A stretch of 51,451 nucleotides of DNA, from contig NZ_JADQBY010000044.1 of assembly GCF_016278385.1 (NCBI RefSeq), forward strand, positions 1-51,451. The letters are read 5' to 3'. The position numbers and the translations under genes were made by a program. The notes beneath the pieces were generated by a model that searched no databases, was not told the origin of the DNA, and worked only from the letters and a program-made list of their open reading frames with translations. Shown piece after piece: positions 1 through 9,269 of this stretch. Source of the stretch: Methanolobus sp. (GTDB lineage: Archaea > Halobacteriota > Methanosarcinia > Methanosarcinales > Methanosarcinaceae). Numbering within the stretch: position 1 is the stretch's first letter; each line of letters starts with the position of its first letter.

Positions 1-2328
1 TGCTGAGGTATTGAAGAAGTTGTTGTAGATAAGATTCTCATTTGCAGAACTTAACAACATGCCACCACCACACAATTCCACCACATTGTCTGTTATAGTG
101 TTGTTGTAAGAAGTATTCAACTCTTGGATATATATACCCACGTTGTTCAAAATAATACCATATCCGGCAATATTCACTACAGTGTTATCAATGAGTGAAT
201 TATGACTGGAAGAAGACAAACGTATACCATCACCGTTTTGTTTGGTTACAATATTTCCAATCAACCTACTATAGCTGGTACCTTCCAAATAAATACCGGG
301 ACTTCCACCGATAGCTGGTTCCTCTTCTGGTTCATAATCACCCTCACCCTCAACCCTATTACCATCCAAATAGTGATTACTACCACTTACAACGATACCA
401 GCCTCACTTATTTGATCGCAATAAACGGTGTTATTTATTAGAGTATTGTTAGTTCCACCCATATGGAGAGGAGGCGTAGTACCCATAGGAACATAAACAA
501 TATTATTGAGCAGTATGTTGCCCTCAGCATCACCAGCCACTTCAACACCTGCAGCATTATTATTGATTAGTTTGTTTCCATTTGAATTTATAACATTAAT
601 ACCTGGTAAAACATCAGAACTAACCGCATCGTTGTTGGTTATTATGTTGTTATTAGAATGAGACAAAAAAATCTCTCCACGACCGCCTCCATTGCTGTCT
701 AATATGTTATTATCAGAATAACTAAGGCTAATACCTCCCGTGAAATATTCACCATTTATAATATTACCGGTTAAGTTGTTGTCGTTTGAAAATACCAACA
801 CTATACCTTGCTCATTATGTTGTAATAAATTACCATCCAGGACGATATTTTCAGATTTACTCACGGAAATTCCTGTAAAACGATCTTCTATAATATTATT
901 GGAAACTATACTTCCACTGGCTGAAAAAATATGTATACCGAGTCCATCATCGCGTGATACGAAATTACTATTAATATTAAATCCATTAATATAGAATCCA
1001 TTAATAGTCGTTTCATCTGCTGAAAGATTGAACACTGGATCACTTGAAGTACCAATAACATTTGTTACATCAGCACCATCTGTGGATCCAATAATCACTG
1101 ATTTATCCACATCAACATTCTCATTATATGTGCCCGGCGATACAAGAATAGTGTCGCCTGCGCTGGCAGCATCAACAGCAGCCTGTATTGTAGTGAAATC
1201 TGCACCGCCATCATCATCTACAGTAATCACACCATCACTTACAAATGCCTCTTTCAGGTTTATTACCCATATATCACCAACAGAAGCAAAAGCTATCTTT
1301 GTTCCATCAGGACTCCATACAGGATTAGTATTACCTACAGAGCTTGTTGTTAATTGAGTTTTATTGCTTCCATCGGCATCCATTATCCATATATTGCGAT
1401 CTTCACTACTAGATAAATCAAGATTAGTATATAAATAGACTATTTTACTTCCATCTGGTGAGAAAGATGGTTGTTGACTGATTTCATCTTCCAGCATATT
1501 AATATTGGTTCCATCTGAATTTACTATCCAGACTGAACCTGCTACACCTTCATGAATATCGTCGGTTTGAGTGACTATCTTTGATCCATCAGGAGACCAT
1601 ACCTGACTTTGCCAGGGCTGCGTCTGTGAAACAAAATAATTGATACCATATGCTCCCGTATGGACCGGGTTCGTACCATCTGCATTTAGTACTGTAAGAT
1701 AAATTTCACCTTCGTTACCCATTGATTCCTGAACCACTATTTTAGATGAATCAGGTGACCATGCTAGAGCCGCAAGAAACACTTGCCATCCGGTGCCATC
1801 ACCAGGATATTCTGGTTGAGTATAGATTACCTGTTTATTTGAACCATCCGGCTCTATTATTATCAGCTCAGTATCGTGTGTATAAGCAATCTTTGTCCCA
1901 TCCGGGGACCATGCAAAATATGTTACTACATCATCTGTATTTGGTATTTGTCGTTCTGAAGAACCGTCCTTGTTCACAATCCAGAGACTACCATTTAAGA
2001 AAATTACTTGATTGCCGTCAGGCGACCACTTGCCACCAGGCACATCCAGCTCAACCTCTATTTGATCTGCCAAAGCCATCTTGTAAATAGTACCATCCCT
2101 TGAATAAATCATTTCAGTACCATCTGGTGACCATACTGGTGATCCTTCGTTCCCGCTTCCGCTTGTAAGTTGCACAATACTATCAACTTCAAGAGGAGCT
2201 GCTGATGCGACACTGCTCATTAGTAGAATAAAAGCAAAAATTATACCAATCAGGCATAATTTGGTGTTTAAGTTATATTTCTTGTTAGTAGTATTAACTA
2301 ATCTCAACCCTTTTTTGAAAGCTTTCAT
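1..2328 (-). CDS. Secreted surface protein: TolB-like beta-propeller plus NosD-type beta-helix (3' end outside window)
   Basis: The frame stays open for 776 codons from the ATG at 2326-2328 to the left edge, so the C-terminus is missing. The N-terminus is basic, followed by a hydrophobic segment (about residues 25-43) ending in SVASAA, consistent with a signal peptide. Residues about 50-340 carry seven WSPDG/FSPDG-type repeats (PD40/TolB beta-propeller). From about residue 345 the motif TIQAAVDAASAGDTILVSPG starts a right-handed parallel beta-helix (NosD/PbH1), continuing as many N-x-I-x-x-N ladder repeats to the edge. Such proteins are common on the surface of Methanosarcinales and are thought to be S-layer-associated or adhesive; no enzymatic residues are evident. 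An AGAGGTGG ribosome-binding site precedes the start. The architecture is clear, the biological role is not. Confidence 0.85.
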   Translation of the reverse strand, partial: MKAFKKGLRLVNTTNKKYNLNTKLCLIGIIFAFILLMSSVASAAPLEVDSIVQLTSGSGNEGSPVWSPDGTEMIYSRDGTIYKMALADQIEVELDVPGGKWSPDGNQVIFLNGSLWIVNKDGSSERQIPNTDDVVTYFAWSPDGTKIAYTHDTELIIIEPDGSNKQVIYTQPEYPGDGTGWQVFLAALAWSPDSSKIVVQESMGNEGEIYLTVLNADGTNPVHTGAYGINYFVSQTQPWQSQVWSPDGSKIVTQTDDIHEGVAGSVWIVNSDGTNINMLEDEISQQPSFSPDGSKIVYLYTNLDLSSSEDRNIWIMDADGSNKTQLTTSSVGNTNPVWSPDGTKIAFASVGDIWVINLKEAFVSDGVITVDDDGGADFTTIQAAVDAASAGDTILVSPGTYNENVDVDKSVIIGSTDGADVTNVIGTSSDPVFNLSADETTINGFYINGFNINSNFVSRDDGLGIHIFSASGSIVSNNIIEDRFTGISVSKSENIVLDGNLLQHNEQGIVLVFSNDNNLTGNIINGEYFTGGISLSYSDNNILDSNGGGRGEIFLSHSNNNIITNNDAVSSDVLPGINVINSNGNKLINNNAAGVEVAGDAEGNILLNNIVYVPMGTTPPLHMGGTNNTLINNTVYCDQISEAGIVVSGSNHYLDGNRVEGEGDYEPEEEPAIGGSPGIYLEGTSYSRLIGNIVTKQNGDGIRLSSSSHNSLIDNTVVNIAGYGIILNNVGIYIQELNTSYNNTITDNVVELCGGGMLLSSANENLIYNNFFNTSA

Positions 2329-2400
2329 GTGTGTACCACCTCTGCCATATCCTCTACCCTATTTCTGACAGAATTGAATAAAGAGTACGATGTAAAAAAA

Positions 2401-2410
2401 CTATATAAAC
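2401..2410 (-). promoter_or_regulatory. Probable TATA box of the beta-propeller/beta-helix gene
   Basis: On the minus strand this reads GTTTATATAG, a good archaeal TATA box. It lies about 73 nt upstream of the ATG at 2328, implying a 5' leader of roughly 45 nt. Confidence 0.45.
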
Positions 2411-2690
2411 ATTATGAAAAAATTTGAATTGTATATGAACTATTAATATATACTCACTTATATTTAACTTCCTGAACTTGAGCATTGTACCATCAAATAA
2501 GTTGTATCAAGCCATCTGGAAAGTTACTATACACACCAGCAAATGCTCGAATACACTGAAACAATGCATAAACAATGCAAAAATCTTGAAAAAAAGAGCA
2601 GATAAGAGAGAGAATAACATCACACCTCTTTCAGCATTCAGCTTGCTTTCTGGAGTCGCGAATACTTAGATCCTATAAAAATGATACGAA

Positions 2691-2874
2691 GAACACCGAT
2701 AGTGAGTATCGGTGTTCATGGTGGTTTGGGGTGGTACTATTCAAAAATAGTGTCCATACCACTAATGACAAAAATACTATAAAAACACTTACATTTCAAA
2801 TAAGTTTGAAATATCGACTTGTAGGACCATTTAGGGTTGCTAGAGTTTTGCGGTTTATGTGCGTCCTACAAGTC
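2691..2874. ncRNA. Candidate structured RNA or palindromic element
   Basis: Two perfect 11-bp inverted repeats lie close together. GAACACCGATA (2691-2701) pairs with 2707-2717 across a 5-nt loop, and GACTTGTAGGA (2816-2826) pairs with 2864-2874 around a 37-nt loop. A smaller one, TTTCAAA/TTTGAAA, lies at about 2794-2811. The spacing suggests a multi-stem RNA or a small palindromic mobile element. No known RNA family was recognised, and strand and ends are unknown. Confidence 0.3.
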
Positions 2875-3228
2875 ATGGGAAGAAATGGTAGTAAAACTTC
2901 CCTAAGTAGCCATCTAATAACAACTTAATATATATAATTCTAGCATAATAATTGCATATTAATGTACATTATACTTTTTTGCTAGCTGGTCTATATATTT
3001 TAAAATCACGCTTTAAAGAAGGACTTTCTTGGGGTTATTTATAGCAAGGTATTCCCGGCGTCTACTAGTATAATCTCTTATTTAGTTATGAGCGATAGGA
3101 GCTATATAGATTTTCGAATCAATCTCCTGTTCCGTCTTCTACATATGAATAGTTTACCTACGGGAAGACGACATCAAGATAATAGAATAAATATAACTGG
3201 CTTGGAAGCATACAATAAAGAGATTAAA

Positions 3229-3450
3229 ATGATGAAAATAGAAGTGAAAAGAGAAGTTGGTAAGAATGTCATTGTACTGACTGACGAAGCCAACGGAAAA
3301 GAAGAAGCTATTGAAAAAATAAAAGAGCTTGAAGATATTATTGAGTCATCCAAAAAGTCAAAAAAGGAAAAAGGAGCAGCTTCTAAAAAGCCGGAAAAAG
3401 AAAAGATAGTGACTGTAGGCGATCAGGCTAAGGTGTTAAAAAAGAAATAA
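3229..3450 (+). CDS. Small lysine-rich hypothetical protein
   Basis: A 73-residue protein starting at the ATG at 3229. The frame is open further upstream to 3088, but that extension looks non-coding (SDRSYIDFRINLLFR). The N-terminal part (MKIEVKREVGKNVIVL) resembles a short beta strand/turn/strand. It is followed by an acidic-lysine helix (KEEAIEKIKELEDIIE) and a Lys/Glu-rich low-complexity tail ending VLKKK. It is likely a soluble cytoplasmic protein. I do not recognise the family. The charged composition fits a real methanogen small protein rather than random sequence. Confidence 0.55.
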   Translation: MMKIEVKREVGKNVIVLTDEANGKEEAIEKIKELEDIIESSKKSKKEKGAASKKPEKEKIVTVGDQAKVLKKK

Positions 3451-3758
3451 ATGTGGATGCTTAGAAAAGAAGATTGGACCATAAATGGCAATTCCCTATT
3501 AAAAGTCCAATCATTTGGTTTAGGTATTATTTGCCATTAACAAGTGCTCAATTTATTTTATAACTTAGTTTTTCTGTAACCTTTCCCATTATAATGAAGT
3601 AATGGTTATTCCGTTATAGCCCCACTCCAACCACCAGAAAAATGCTGCCATGATATTGCCCCGGTAGCCAGTATCTATATTTTGTAGAATGTGCGCGACA
3701 GGTTTATACATTTTTAAAGAATAGATTCCACAGGTTCGTTAAAATTTTCGGCGATATC
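3451..3758. other. Intergenic region
   Basis: No open frame of note. It contains a loose inverted repeat (AATGGCAA near 3485 and TTGCCATT near 3533) that may form a terminator for the preceding small gene. An AT-rich stretch near 3700 could hold the promoter of the hydrolase gene. Confidence 0.5.
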
Positions 3759-4706
3759 ATGAGTCAGAAGTACACTAACAAAAGAAAAAGGAAGGCAACT
3801 GAAAAGCAGAAAATGAATATCAAAATGCTGCCACTTATACTGGGAATTTTGCTCATGATAGCAGGTGTCGTCGGAATACTTAGTAGTTCTGACGAGCAGG
3901 CTGACTGGTCGGTTTCAGATGAAGGAATCCTTTCTTATTCACAAATTGAAGATATAGAATATACTTTAAACAATGTCACAACGATCCATGACAATGTCAC
4001 TCTCAAGTCAGTCACATTCAAAAGCAGGGACACAAAAATCGAAGGGTTGATAAGAATACCTGTATCCAATACAAGCGTTCCCGGTGTAGTGGTGCTTCCA
4101 GGTGCAGGAGTGTCCAAAGAAAAGCAAGTTGCAGTACCGGAATTGCTTTCAGAGATGGGATACGCTTCTGTAACAATTGATCAGAGGAATCTGGGCGGTA
4201 TTGACATGCAGTCAGACATGGAACTTTTTATGGCTGGCAGCGAACCAGTGGAATATATGATGGTATATGATGCACTGGCAGCTGCAAATGTTCTTGCTGA
4301 ACAAACTGAAGTTGATGACGAAAATATTGCCATGCTTGGACTTAGCAACGGAGGAAGGTTTGCCATAATTGCAACTGCGATCGATCCGTTGATAAAAGGT
4401 GTTGTGGCCATCAGCACAAGCGGATATGATGCTGATACCATTGTTGTTAATGAAAGCACAAACCTTGAAGCTTATCAGTTCTACAGATCCATTGACCCGG
4501 ATACTTATATTGGAGAGATAGCTCCACGAAAAGTTGTGATGTTACATTCACAAAACGATAGCATAATTCCATACGATCTGGCACTGCTTACGTTCAGCAA
4601 GGCAAATGAACCAAAGGCAATATATTCTGTCAACGGCAGTACTCACGGCTATTCGCCAGCTATGGCAGATAATCTCCAAAAAGAACTGGAAAACATATTA
4701 CAATAA
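3759..4706 (+). CDS. Membrane-anchored alpha/beta hydrolase (dienelactone hydrolase/acyl-peptidase-like)
   Basis: A 315-residue protein. After a very basic N-terminus (KRKRKATEKQK) one transmembrane segment, about residues 24-43 (LPLILGILLMIAGVVGIL), anchors the domain, probably outside the membrane. The hydrolase fold is indicated by the strand VPGVVVLPGAG and the nucleophile elbow GLSNGGR (Ser near residue 195). The likely acid is in HSQNDSIIP and the catalytic His in STHGYSP near the C-terminus, giving a complete Ser-Asp-His triad. The substrate cannot be told; esters or peptides are possible. An internal Met at about residue 19 is an alternative start. The gene is monocistronic and converges on the cupredoxin gene across a shared hairpin. 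Confidence 0.8.
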   Translation: MSQKYTNKRKRKATEKQKMNIKMLPLILGILLMIAGVVGILSSSDEQADWSVSDEGILSYSQIEDIEYTLNNVTTIHDNVTLKSVTFKSRDTKIEGLIRIPVSNTSVPGVVVLPGAGVSKEKQVAVPELLSEMGYASVTIDQRNLGGIDMQSDMELFMAGSEPVEYMMVYDALAAANVLAEQTEVDDENIAMLGLSNGGRFAIIATAIDPLIKGVVAISTSGYDADTIVVNESTNLEAYQFYRSIDPDTYIGEIAPRKVVMLHSQNDSIIPYDLALLTFSKANEPKAIYSVNGSTHGYSPAMADNLQKELENILQ

Positions 4707-4715
4707 ATATGCAAA

Positions 4716-4746
4716 AAATGGATTGATATGTAATTTCAATCCATTT
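4716..4746. terminator. Bidirectional hairpin terminator
   Basis: A perfect 11-bp stem (AAATGGATTGA at 4716-4726 paired with 4736-4746, 9-nt loop) lies between two convergent genes and overlaps the stop of the cupredoxin gene. It is flanked by A/T-rich sequence on both sides. Confidence 0.6.
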
Positions 4747-5899
4747 AATTCACAATAACAGTTCCTGACATGGCAGTGTTATCCTTTGCACTGTACGTAT
4801 AAGTACCAGATTCCTCAAAGGTATATGAGAAAATCTTACCATAATAGATGATCTGGTCATCCCACAGGTCATCCTCGCTCCTGAGCACAACAGGGAACTT
4901 CGGTCTTTGAAGATTTCTCCAGGTAACGGTATCTCCTGCCTCTATCTCAATCACCTCAGGAGTGGCTACACGGACCATAAGTATCTCATTTGTCATGCTC
5001 ATTTCCTGTGTCCTTTGCTGAGTCTCCTCCCTTACAGGTTTCATCCTGGTTTCACCAGCAGTGGTCTCAGTCATCATGATCACAGGTTCGGGCACTTTTG
5101 TAATATCCTCTTCAGTGGTATCCGACACGGACTTGACCTTTTTTTCGATGACAATAACTGTACCGGATAGCCGCTCATTATTCTTGTCACTGAAAGTGTA
5201 AGTCCCGGGCTCATCAAAAGTATATGAGAATATTTTCCCGTAGTAGATAGTTTCATCATCCCACAGGTCCTCATCGCTTACGAGAACAACAGGAAACTTA
5301 GGCCTTTGCAGGTTTCTCCATGTCACCGTATCTCCTGCATATACTTCCAAAACAGAAGGTGTTACTGTACGTACTATAAGGAACTCCTTCCTGTGAATCA
5401 TCAGTTGTTCCCTGACAGGAGCCATCATACCTGTACCTGCAGATGCATCATCCATCATTGCAACCGGTTCAGGTGCCTTTTTACCATCATATCCAGATAT
5501 GTCAGAAACAGAAAGCATCTTTTTTTCCAATACAATGATAGTTCCGGTCATTGCAGGATTATTCTCCACGCTGAACTTGTATGTTCCAGGCTTATTGAAA
5601 GTATATGAGAATATTTTCCCGTAGTATATAGTCTCGTCATTCCAAAGACCATCATCACTTACAAGCACAACAGGAAACTTGGGCCTCTGCAGGTTTCTCC
5701 AGGTAACGGTATCGCCTACTGATATCTCGATAAATTCAGGAGTTGCTATTTTAATAAGCAGGAATTCATATTTGTCACCACTTGCCAACATCATCGTATC
5801 ATCTGTATCTGAATTTGCTGCCAATGCAGCAAATGTTAAAAATACTGACCCTGCTATGAATAGGGCTGAAACTAATGCTATTGTTCTTATATATCCCAT
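4745..5899 (-). CDS. Secreted protein with three tandem cupredoxin-like domains lacking copper ligands
   Basis: About 384 residues from the ATG at 5897-5899, which has a GGGAGG ribosome-binding site 9 nt upstream; the frame is open further up to 6001 but without such a site. A signal peptide (MGYIRTIALVSALFIAGSVF...) is followed by three repeats of a plastocyanin/azurin-like beta sandwich. Each repeat contains GDTVTWRNLQRPKFPVV, then LW(N/D)DxxIYYGKIFSYTF, then SGT(V/I)IV. In a copper-binding cupredoxin the loop after VTW carries a His and the C-terminal loop has Cys-His-Met. Here those positions are Phe, Ser and Asn, with only Met or Leu kept, so copper binding is unlikely. The linkers are rich in Met, Pro and Thr. 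It is probably a surface protein using the fold structurally. Confidence 0.75.
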   Translation of the reverse strand: MGYIRTIALVSALFIAGSVFLTFAALAANSDTDDTMMLASGDKYEFLLIKIATPEFIEISVGDTVTWRNLQRPKFPVVLVSDDGLWNDETIYYGKIFSYTFNKPGTYKFSVENNPAMTGTIIVLEKKMLSVSDISGYDGKKAPEPVAMMDDASAGTGMMAPVREQLMIHRKEFLIVRTVTPSVLEVYAGDTVTWRNLQRPKFPVVLVSDEDLWDDETIYYGKIFSYTFDEPGTYTFSDKNNERLSGTVIVIEKKVKSVSDTTEEDITKVPEPVIMMTETTAGETRMKPVREETQQRTQEMSMTNEILMVRVATPEVIEIEAGDTVTWRNLQRPKFPVVLRSEDDLWDDQIIYYGKIFSYTFEESGTYTYSAKDNTAMSGTVIVN

Positions 5900-6117
5900 T
5901 AGATAATTCCTCCCGAGGTCCCTCTCCTCACTACATATTTTCAGCCGATTCCATATAGACAAAACTATGATGTATTGATAAAAGGCATTTGTATATTCCA
6001 ATACACTAGGAAAATTCTATTAGCATTGGAATAAGACAACATTGTTAGAATAATTGATATGAAACTTTTTTCCAATGACTATATATGCGTTTAAATGTAA
6101 ACTATTATGGGGGTTAT

Positions 6118-6957
6118 ATGAGGTCATCTTTAATTGACACTTTATTCCTTTCTGAAAAAAGAAAGGAATTACTGTTATTTCTCAAAGACGGAACTAAGAG
6201 CTCAGATGAGATAAAGAATGCCTTTGATTTTCCATGGAAGTCCATGATACCTCAGATAAGAAAACTTGTTGAATGGGACCTGATAACATACGATAAAGGT
6301 AATTGTACCCTTACGCCCATGGGGCATATCATTGTTAAGAACCTTGAAAATTTTCTGATGACTTTAGAAGTCCATGAAAAATACAGGAAATACTGGATAA
6401 AACATGATCTAAGCTCTATACCGGAAGGACTTCGTTGCAGAATAGGAGACCTTTGTGAATGTGAGATTCTTGAACCGGATATACCAAACATATTCGAACA
6501 ACATGAAGAAACACTGAATAGAATAAACGGCTCTGAGAGAATAATGGCTTTTGTATCAGTACATCATCCGGCACAGTTAATCGTCTATTCAGAGCTTATG
6601 GAGAAAGGAACAAAACTTGACCTGATAATGACCGAAGATGTTTACAGTATAGTCAAAGGGGATAGAACTCCAACCCTGAGCATTTTACAGATAGAAAGCC
6701 CAATATTCCATTCATTAAAAGAGAAGTATGAAAAAGAGATCGAAAACCTGTTCAATGACCCTCATTCATGTATATTTGTTTACAAAGGAGAGATAAAACC
6801 CCTTAATCTCATAGTAACTGACACTTTTTTCTCACTGACACTTCCAGATAGTGCAGGCAAATACAATAACTCCATGATCACAAGTTCTGAGAACTCTGCA
6901 ATTTTATGGGGTAAAGCATTGTTTAATTATTACGTGGATATATCGGATAAACTTTAG
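6118..6957 (+). CDS. Methanogen transcriptional regulator, winged HTH plus FilR1/DUF1724 domain
   Basis: About 279 residues from the ATG at 6118, preceded by GGGGG. The N-terminal 80 residues form an ArsR-like winged helix (LSEKRKELLLFLKDG, then SSDEIKNAF, wing near ITYDKGNCTLTPMG). Residues about 110-275 match the DUF1724/FilR1 middle domain typical of Methanosarcinales regulators, with FVSVHHPAQLIVYSELMEKG and the closing ENSAILWGKALFNYY. Members of this family (for example the Msr regulators of M. acetivorans) control methylotrophic and other metabolic genes. The gene is transcribed divergently from the cupredoxin gene with about 220 bp between the starts, so it may regulate that gene or itself. 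Its ligand is unknown. Confidence 0.8.
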   Translation: MRSSLIDTLFLSEKRKELLLFLKDGTKSSDEIKNAFDFPWKSMIPQIRKLVEWDLITYDKGNCTLTPMGHIIVKNLENFLMTLEVHEKYRKYWIKHDLSSIPEGLRCRIGDLCECEILEPDIPNIFEQHEETLNRINGSERIMAFVSVHHPAQLIVYSELMEKGTKLDLIMTEDVYSIVKGDRTPTLSILQIESPIFHSLKEKYEKEIENLFNDPHSCIFVYKGEIKPLNLIVTDTFFSLTLPDSAGKYNNSMITSSENSAILWGKALFNYYVDISDKL

Positions 6958-7036
6958 ACATAGAATTGTAAGTATAATATCAACTTTGACTATATATCCG
7001 CCATCATCCAAAAATAAGACATTCGATCTCTGGATT

Positions 7037-7189
7037 TTATTTATTATTTATCCGAATGAATGCCTGACCACATGAAGAATAAAAGCCATCTTCTTCACTT
7101 CGTATAGATACGTTTTCATCAGCTGTTGTTATTGCCTGCAAGCGCATAGAAGTATCACCCTTCTTTTGAAAGTTCATTTTTGTAACCAT
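7037..7189 (-). CDS. Possible small protein, 50 residues
   Basis: An ATG at 7187-7189 opens a 50-codon frame beginning MVTKMNFQKKGDTSMRLQAI and ending QAFIRINNK. Upstream on the minus strand are a GAGGG ribosome-binding site about 8 nt away and a TATATAAAAA box near 7237-7248. This is a complete archaeal expression context. A single Cys is present and no membrane segment. I do not recognise it. It occupies most of an otherwise empty 400-bp gap divergent from the HAD gene. Confidence 0.45.
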   Translation of the reverse strand: MVTKMNFQKKGDTSMRLQAITTADENVSIRSEEDGFYSSCGQAFIRINNK

Positions 7190-7362
7190 TGTTAACCCTC
7201 GTCAACGAAATTATCTGACAAACAATTCAGATGTTTTTATATACACGTGTGTTATATAAATAATTTTTTATAATATATGTTGCAGACGAATACCTGATAT
7301 ATGAATGCTGCATAATTCCGACCAGATAACTCACATAAGAATCCAAAAAGCAGGCTGATGTT

Positions 7363-8052
7363 ATGAACAACATAAAAATAAAAGGTGTGATTTTTGATAT
7401 GGATAACACCCTTTTTGATTTTATAGAAGCAAAAATTGCTGCCTGTACAGCCATTGTAGAATATATAGGAATAGGTGAACCCCATGAGCTCCTATCTTAT
7501 TTTCGCAGGAAGAAATATAGATTTGAAGACATTGAAAATATCAGTGATTACCTTGTAGAATATGGAAAATACACAGAACAGGTATTCAGAGAGTGTTGCA
7601 GTATATATGAAAGGGAAAAAATACGCACTATAGAACTTTATCCTGATGTTAAAAAGACAATGATTGATCTGAAAAGTATGGAACTTAGCATTGGAATACT
7701 CACTGATGCCGACGGAATAAATGCCAGAACACGCCTGAAAAAAGTTGGCCTTTGCGGATGCTATGATTCACTTTTTACCTTTGACATGACCGGATGGAAA
7801 AAACCCTCCCTGAAACCATTTATGTATGCGCTTGAAACAATGGAGCTTAAAGCCTACGAGACCCTTTTTGTAGGGGACAGCCTCATAAGGGATATTGCTC
7901 CTTCCAAACAACTTGGAATGATGACCGCACATGCGATATATGGCGACTGTAACCCTCCGGAAGATAACAGTTTGTCAGGCGAAAAACCAGACCATATAAT
8001 TAGCAATTTCAGAGATGTGCTTACAATAATACAGAATGGGAACAAATATTGA
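7363..8052 (+). CDS. HAD-superfamily hydrolase (phosphatase)
   Basis: A 229-residue protein with the four HAD motifs. Motif I is DMDNTLFD near residue 12 (nucleophile and general acid Asp). Motif II is the Thr in ILTDADG near residue 111, motif III the Lys in WKKPSLKP near 146, and motif IV VGDSLIRDI near 168. The helical cap after motif I is of the C1 type seen in phosphoglycolate phosphatase and haloacid dehalogenase-like proteins. The substrate cannot be deduced, though a sugar or nucleotide phosphate is most likely. The 3' end overlaps the next gene by 17 nt, so the two are co-transcribed and probably translationally coupled. A TATA-like element (TTATATAAATAA) lies near 7251. Confidence 0.85.
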   Translation: MNNIKIKGVIFDMDNTLFDFIEAKIAACTAIVEYIGIGEPHELLSYFRRKKYRFEDIENISDYLVEYGKYTEQVFRECCSIYEREKIRTIELYPDVKKTMIDLKSMELSIGILTDADGINARTRLKKVGLCGCYDSLFTFDMTGWKKPSLKPFMYALETMELKAYETLFVGDSLIRDIAPSKQLGMMTAHAIYGDCNPPEDNSLSGEKPDHIISNFRDVLTIIQNGNKY

Positions 8053-9256
8053 TATGACAGAATATGACGTTATTGTTGTGGGAGCCGGACCCATTGGCTC
8101 AACAGCAGCAAGATATGCCGCCATGCATGGTGCACGGACATTGATGGTTGAAGACCATTCCTTCATAGGAAGTCCCGTTGGATGCACAGGACTGTTGAGT
8201 ACAAAAGCAGTCAGTGAATGTGATATTGAACCATCGGATGATTTTGTTTATAATTCGGTAAGAGGTGCATTTGTACACCCAATGAATGGAGAGTGTCTTC
8301 CCATAGACGGGAAAAAGACAAAAGCCTATGTTGTTTCCAGGAAGATGTTTGACCGCCGGCTTGCTGTCATGGCACTTGAAGAAGGTGTTGAACTCAGTCT
8401 GAACACAAGAGTCAATGATATTGAAACATCCAGTGAAAAACAAAAAATATCTGTTGTAAGGAATGGACAGCCTGAAACAATAGAAGCAAAAGTTATAATC
8501 GCTGCAGATGGTGTGCGCAGCAAAGTTGCAAAAATGGCAGGTCTTGGAAATGTCAGCAAAGTCTTACCCGGAATTCAGGTAGAAGTACCTTATCGCTCAG
8601 ATGATACTGATTTTGTGGAGTTATTTGCCGGTTCACAAGTTCCCGGTTTCTTTGGATGGGCAGTTCCTGTTAATGAGAATATTTCCCGCGTAGGAATGGC
8701 AATTGACCCTAAATATGGCGTAAGCGCACATCAAGTACTTGAAAACCTTTTAACGCAAAATCCCCATGTTGCCTCAAGGTATGGAGGTGGAAAACTTGAC
8801 CTGGTAATGGGGGGGATACCACTTGGACCACTTGAGAAGACATATGCAAAAGGCGTACTGGTTGTAGGTGATGCAGCAGGCCAGGTAAAACCCACGTCCG
8901 GCGGAGGTATATACACAGGAGCAGTGTGCGCAAAGATAGCAGGAGAAATGGCTGCCAGGGCTTCTGCCGAAGAAGACAGCTCAGAAAACTTCCTTTTAGA
9001 GTATGACAGAAGATGGCGGGGAAAAATAGGAAAAGAACTTGCCATGGGAATGAGAATACACAATTTCATAGGCGGGCTAAAAGACAGTGAACTCGACGAA
9101 CTGATAGGCTCAATGAATAATCCTGCTATACTTGACACCATAACACGTTATGGGGATATGGACCATCCATCAATACTAATGAAGAAAATGTTGCACCCTT
9201 CAAGATCGGTGCACATACTAAAGGTCTTCCGTGCGTTTGCTAAAGCGGTCCTTTAA
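8036..9256 (+). CDS. Geranylgeranyl reductase family flavoprotein
   Basis: A 406-residue FAD-dependent reductase of the digeranylgeranylglycerophospholipid reductase family. These enzymes saturate the isoprenoid chains of archaeal membrane lipids or of quinone-like carriers such as methanophenazine. The N-terminal dinucleotide-binding motif is VVGAGPIGSTAA. A Cys-containing segment SPVGCTGLLS, where the active-site region lies, follows. The second FAD motif is VVGDAAGQVKPTSGGGIYTG near residue 280. The frame starts at 8036, overlapping the HAD gene. The Met at 8054 (MTEYDVIVVG) is an equally good start and matches the usual N-terminus better. Methanosarcinales carry several paralogs, so the substrate of this copy is uncertain. 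Confidence 0.85.
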   Translation: MGTNIDMTEYDVIVVGAGPIGSTAARYAAMHGARTLMVEDHSFIGSPVGCTGLLSTKAVSECDIEPSDDFVYNSVRGAFVHPMNGECLPIDGKKTKAYVVSRKMFDRRLAVMALEEGVELSLNTRVNDIETSSEKQKISVVRNGQPETIEAKVIIAADGVRSKVAKMAGLGNVSKVLPGIQVEVPYRSDDTDFVELFAGSQVPGFFGWAVPVNENISRVGMAIDPKYGVSAHQVLENLLTQNPHVASRYGGGKLDLVMGGIPLGPLEKTYAKGVLVVGDAAGQVKPTSGGGIYTGAVCAKIAGEMAARASAEEDSSENFLLEYDRRWRGKIGKELAMGMRIHNFIGGLKDSELDELIGSMNNPAILDTITRYGDMDHPSILMKKMLHPSRSVHILKVFRAFAKAVL

Positions 9257-9269
9257 AATGCAGAGTACT

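Larger units (their letters stand above)
2329..3228. other. AT-rich intergenic region with clustered hairpins, no convincing protein gene
   Basis: About 900 bases separate two divergent genes. The short open frames here (for example 2478-2669 and 2731-2928) have no ribosome-binding site or recognisable protein features. The notable content is a run of inverted repeats between 2691 and 2874, described as a separate candidate RNA. Confidence 0.6.

Noticed and set aside
202-2090. Several plus-strand open frames across 202-2090
   Set aside because: They are antisense to a continuous 776-codon minus-strand frame with clear beta-propeller and beta-helix repeats, and have no domain features of their own.
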